Shown here one piece after another: positions 4,472 through 6,275 of a stretch of DNA of 6,275 bases (positions are counted from its first letter, which is position 1; every line of letters begins with the position of its first letter). The notes beneath the pieces are model-generated. The model was not told the DNA's origin and searched no databases. It was given only the letters and a program-made list of their open reading frames with translations. The position numbers and the translations under genes are program-made. The stretch is taken from the NCBI GenBank assembly GCA_023246885.1, contig JAHFHN010000016.1, forward strand, positions 1 through 6,275. The letters run 5' to 3'. The DNA comes from Microcaldota archaeon (GTDB lineage Archaea; Micrarchaeota; Micrarchaeia; Norongarragalinales; UBA8480).

Positions 4472-5437
4472 ATGATTGATTTTATCCCGTGGGTGGAAAA
4501 GTATAGGCCAGCAAAATTAAGCGAAGTAGTTGGCAACGAAAAGATCGTTGAACGCTTACGCGCCTACGTTGAATCAAAAAACCTCCCAAACTTGTTGTTT
4601 TCAGGTCCAGCTGGAAGTGGAAAAACAACCAGTGCACTAGCTTTAGCAAAAGAATTATTTGGAGAAGATTATCAAAACTCTTTTTTTGAACTAAACGCTT
4701 CAGACGAGCGAGGCATTGACACTGTGCGCGGTAAAATCAAGGATTTCGCACGGTCTATCCCCGTATCTGGAGTTCCATTTAAGATTCTTTTACTTGACGA
4801 GGCAGATGCATTAACCGCAGATGCACAACAGGCTTTGCGTCGAACAATGGAAAAATACGCGTCGAATACTCGTTTTATTTTAAGCTGCAATTATTCTTCT
4901 CGCATAATTGAACCAATTCAAAGCAGATGCGCACTATTTCGTTTCTCTTCAATTTCGCCAGATTCATTTAAGCCACTTGTAAATTCAATTGCTTCCAAGG
5001 AGTCGCTTACCATTTCGCCAGAAGCCGTTGATGCCCTTGTAGAAATTGCAGATGGAGATGCTAGAAAAGCAATTAATTGCCTTCAAAGTTGCGCTTCTAT
5101 TTCTCGTGATATAACTGTTGATGCGATTTATGGGGTTTCTTCACGCGCTAGGCCAAAGGAAATTGGCGAAATGCTTCAATTTGCATTAAATGGAAAGTTT
5201 ACAGATGCCCGCAAAGTACTAGACAAACTCTTGTTTGAATACGGCATAAGCGGTGAAGATGTTGTAATACAGTTGTTCCAAGAAATTAATCGCTCGACAA
5301 TCGAAGATAAAACTAAACTATTGTTAATAGAAAAAGTAGGGGAGTGCGATTACCGCCTTAACCAAGGAGCAAATGACCGAATACAAATCGAAGCAATGCT
5401 TGCAGCTTTTGCTTTGCTAAAACCGAGCAGTGTTTAA
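4472..5437 (+). CDS. rfcS: Replication factor C small subunit (clamp loader ATPase)
   Basis: This 321-residue AAA+ ATPase is of full family length (about 315-330). It opens with MIDFIPWVEKYRPAKLSEVV, the RFC box, followed by Walker A GPAGSGKT (45-52), FFELNASDERGID (71-83), Walker B LLLDEADA (106-113), sensor 1 around LSCNYSS (137-143), the arginine-finger motif SRC (151-153) and sensor 2 GDARKAINCLQ (195-205). A helical C-terminal collar domain follows, from about residue 220. With the large subunit it loads the PCNA clamp at primer-template junctions. An in-frame ATG at 4445 would add nine residues (MTPRIISII) absent from the family, so 4472 is chosen. No intein interrupts the gene, although RFC ATPases are common intein hosts. 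The large subunit gene is not in this window. Confidence 0.97.
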   Translation: MIDFIPWVEKYRPAKLSEVVGNEKIVERLRAYVESKNLPNLLFSGPAGSGKTTSALALAKELFGEDYQNSFFELNASDERGIDTVRGKIKDFARSIPVSGVPFKILLLDEADALTADAQQALRRTMEKYASNTRFILSCNYSSRIIEPIQSRCALFRFSSISPDSFKPLVNSIASKESLTISPEAVDALVEIADGDARKAINCLQSCASISRDITVDAIYGVSSRARPKEIGEMLQFALNGKFTDARKVLDKLLFEYGISGEDVVIQLFQEINRSTIEDKTKLLLIEKVGECDYRLNQGANDRIQIEAMLAAFALLKPSSV

Positions 5438-5439
5438 GC

Positions 5440-5455
5440 TTTTTTGCACTTTTTT
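5440..5455 (+). terminator. T-run terminator after rfcS
   Basis: Two T6 runs (5440-5445 and 5450-5455), separated by GCAC, start 2 bp after the rfcS stop codon and sit in the 25-bp gap before the convergent pelota gene. Oligo-T runs on the coding strand are the usual archaeal termination signal. No equivalent run is seen for pelota, whose transcript may end inside the rfcS 3' region. Confidence 0.5.
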
Positions 5456-5462
5456 ACTAGTT

Positions 5463-6275
5463 TTACCAGTCTACTCTGTATCTTAATAGTGCGGCTATTT
5501 TAAAGTCTTTAAACTCTTGGCCAGCTTGATCTTCGCTGTTGAAAATCGTTATTTTTGCTCCAAGTTGCTTTGCATCCGTTAAAGCTTTTTGTACTGCCTT
5601 ATTTTTTCGTAATACTTCATCAAGTACTAGTAATTCTGAACATGCTCCGCTTAACACAACTTCGCCTACTTTTTCTCCGTATGCGCTTAATCCGTCGTTG
5701 CGTCCTAGACTAGATTTGAACTTTTCTAATGCATCGAACTCATCTTGTAGCTTTTGTTCGGTTAATAGTTTTTGTAATAACCCTTTTTTTAACAATTCAA
5801 AAACTGCAGAGCGTTCAGCGCTACTTGCATATTCATACACGACTCGCTTTGCAAGTTCTTTGTAATCGTGATCAATGTATTTTTTTAAGTTGTCTTTTGC
5901 AAAACCAGGCCCAGCAATTAATGCCCTTCCGCCTGCCTTTGCTTTTTTGTCTAACTCGTTCGCTACTTCTAGAAAATATGCTTTATTTTTTTCGTCAAAA
6001 GTTTTTGGGTTACGTTTATTTGCAGAATTGTTGATTTCAATGCCGAAGTTTATTCCCTTTGTCTCTAGTTCAGAGAGCATTGCTTTTTCTTCGTCAATAA
6101 CTAAAATAGTTATTTTCAAGTGCTTGGAACGCTTCTTTGCCTCGTCAAGCATCGCTTCGTGAAAGGGAGTAAACACTTTTTTTACCATTATCGTCTCGCC
6201 TATTCCGACATCTAGAGTGTGATGTTCTCCGCGTGGGCAAATCTCTTCTGGCTCACCATTCAAAATAGTACCAGT
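5463..6275 (-). CDS. pelA: Pelota/aDom34 mRNA surveillance protein, 5' end cut by window edge
   Basis: The frame is open to the window edge, leaving 270 residues; archaeal Pelota has about 340-350, so the first 70-80 are missing. The visible start (TGTILNGEPEEICPRGEHHT, then LDV) is the end of the N-terminal Sm-like domain, which normally carries a G.HTL element. The central eRF1-2-like domain includes KITILVIDEEKAML and ALIAGPGFAKDNLKKYI. The eRF1-3-like domain includes DGLSAYGEKVGEVVLSGACSELLVLDEVL and ends IAALLRYRVDW. Pelota pairs with the aEF1A or ABCE1 machinery to rescue ribosomes stalled on broken messages and lacks the GGQ motif of release factors, as seen here. Some conserved spots are changed: the usual GG.A/S segment after the central domain reads YASSAERSAV, and the terminal GGIAALLR reads DFKIAALLR. 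The first methionine-like codon at 6263 is an internal TTG, not the start. Confidence 0.93.
   Translation of the reverse strand, partial: TGTILNGEPEEICPRGEHHTLDVGIGETIMVKKVFTPFHEAMLDEAKKRSKHLKITILVIDEEKAMLSELETKGINFGIEINNSANKRNPKTFDEKNKAYFLEVANELDKKAKAGGRALIAGPGFAKDNLKKYIDHDYKELAKRVVYEYASSAERSAVFELLKKGLLQKLLTEQKLQDEFDALEKFKSSLGRNDGLSAYGEKVGEVVLSGACSELLVLDEVLRKNKAVQKALTDAKQLGAKITIFNSEDQAGQEFKDFKIAALLRYRVDW

Noticed and set aside
4375..4536. N-terminal extension of the basic protein to 205 residues
   Set aside because: It would overlap the first codons of rfcS on the other strand and cover both promoters; the ATG at 4374 has a TATA-like box at the right distance.
5539..6162. Several plus-strand open frames antisense to pelota
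   Set aside because: All overlap the Pelota coding sequence; their translations are Ser/Phe-rich as expected from the reverse complement and show no domain.

Overview
This window looks archaeal. It carries a clamp-loader small subunit (RfcS) and the ribosome-rescue factor Pelota (aDom34), both diagnostic of Archaea among prokaryotes. The upstream regions show TATA-like boxes about 25-30 bp from start codons, the pattern of leaderless archaeal transcripts. The AT-rich sequence, tight packing, short proteins, and the mix with NrdR, LemA and a GIDE-domain protein suggest a small-genome, possibly DPANN-type, archaeon. That lineage guess is an inference; no rRNA gene is present to test it. There is no sign of a mobile element, a CRISPR array or an rRNA/tRNA gene.

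Layout. Positions 1-2568 (minus strand) hold, in transcription order, a bifunctional sugar-1-phosphate nucleotidylyltransferase/acetyltransferase, a membrane protein with a GIDE domain, and a LemA-family membrane protein cut by the window edge. Further upstream on the same strand is the repressor NrdR (2674-3111). NrdR is divergent from a plus-strand cluster: a stand-alone tRNA-binding-domain protein (3168-3491), a 33-residue rubredoxin-like zinc ribbon starting 2 bp after it (3494-3595), and a 66-residue eight-cysteine protein whose spacing resembles a FYVE/RING-type cross-brace finger (3655-3855). A T-rich bidirectional terminator separates these from a convergent, very basic 151-residue protein of unknown function (3919-4374, minus). 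That gene is divergent from rfcS (4472-5437, plus), and rfcS converges on a 5'-truncated pelota gene (5463-6275, minus).

How the genes work together. Most are housekeeping: DNA replication (RfcS), dNTP-synthesis control (NrdR), ribosome rescue (Pelota), tRNA binding, and surface-sugar nucleotide synthesis. The less ordinary parts are the GIDE-LemA membrane pair, the two tiny zinc-binding proteins, and a single near-palindromic TATA element placed almost symmetrically between the nrdR and tRNA-binding start codons. No clearly new multi-gene system is visible. The zinc-finger protein, the GIDE-LemA pair and the shared promoter are the best leads.
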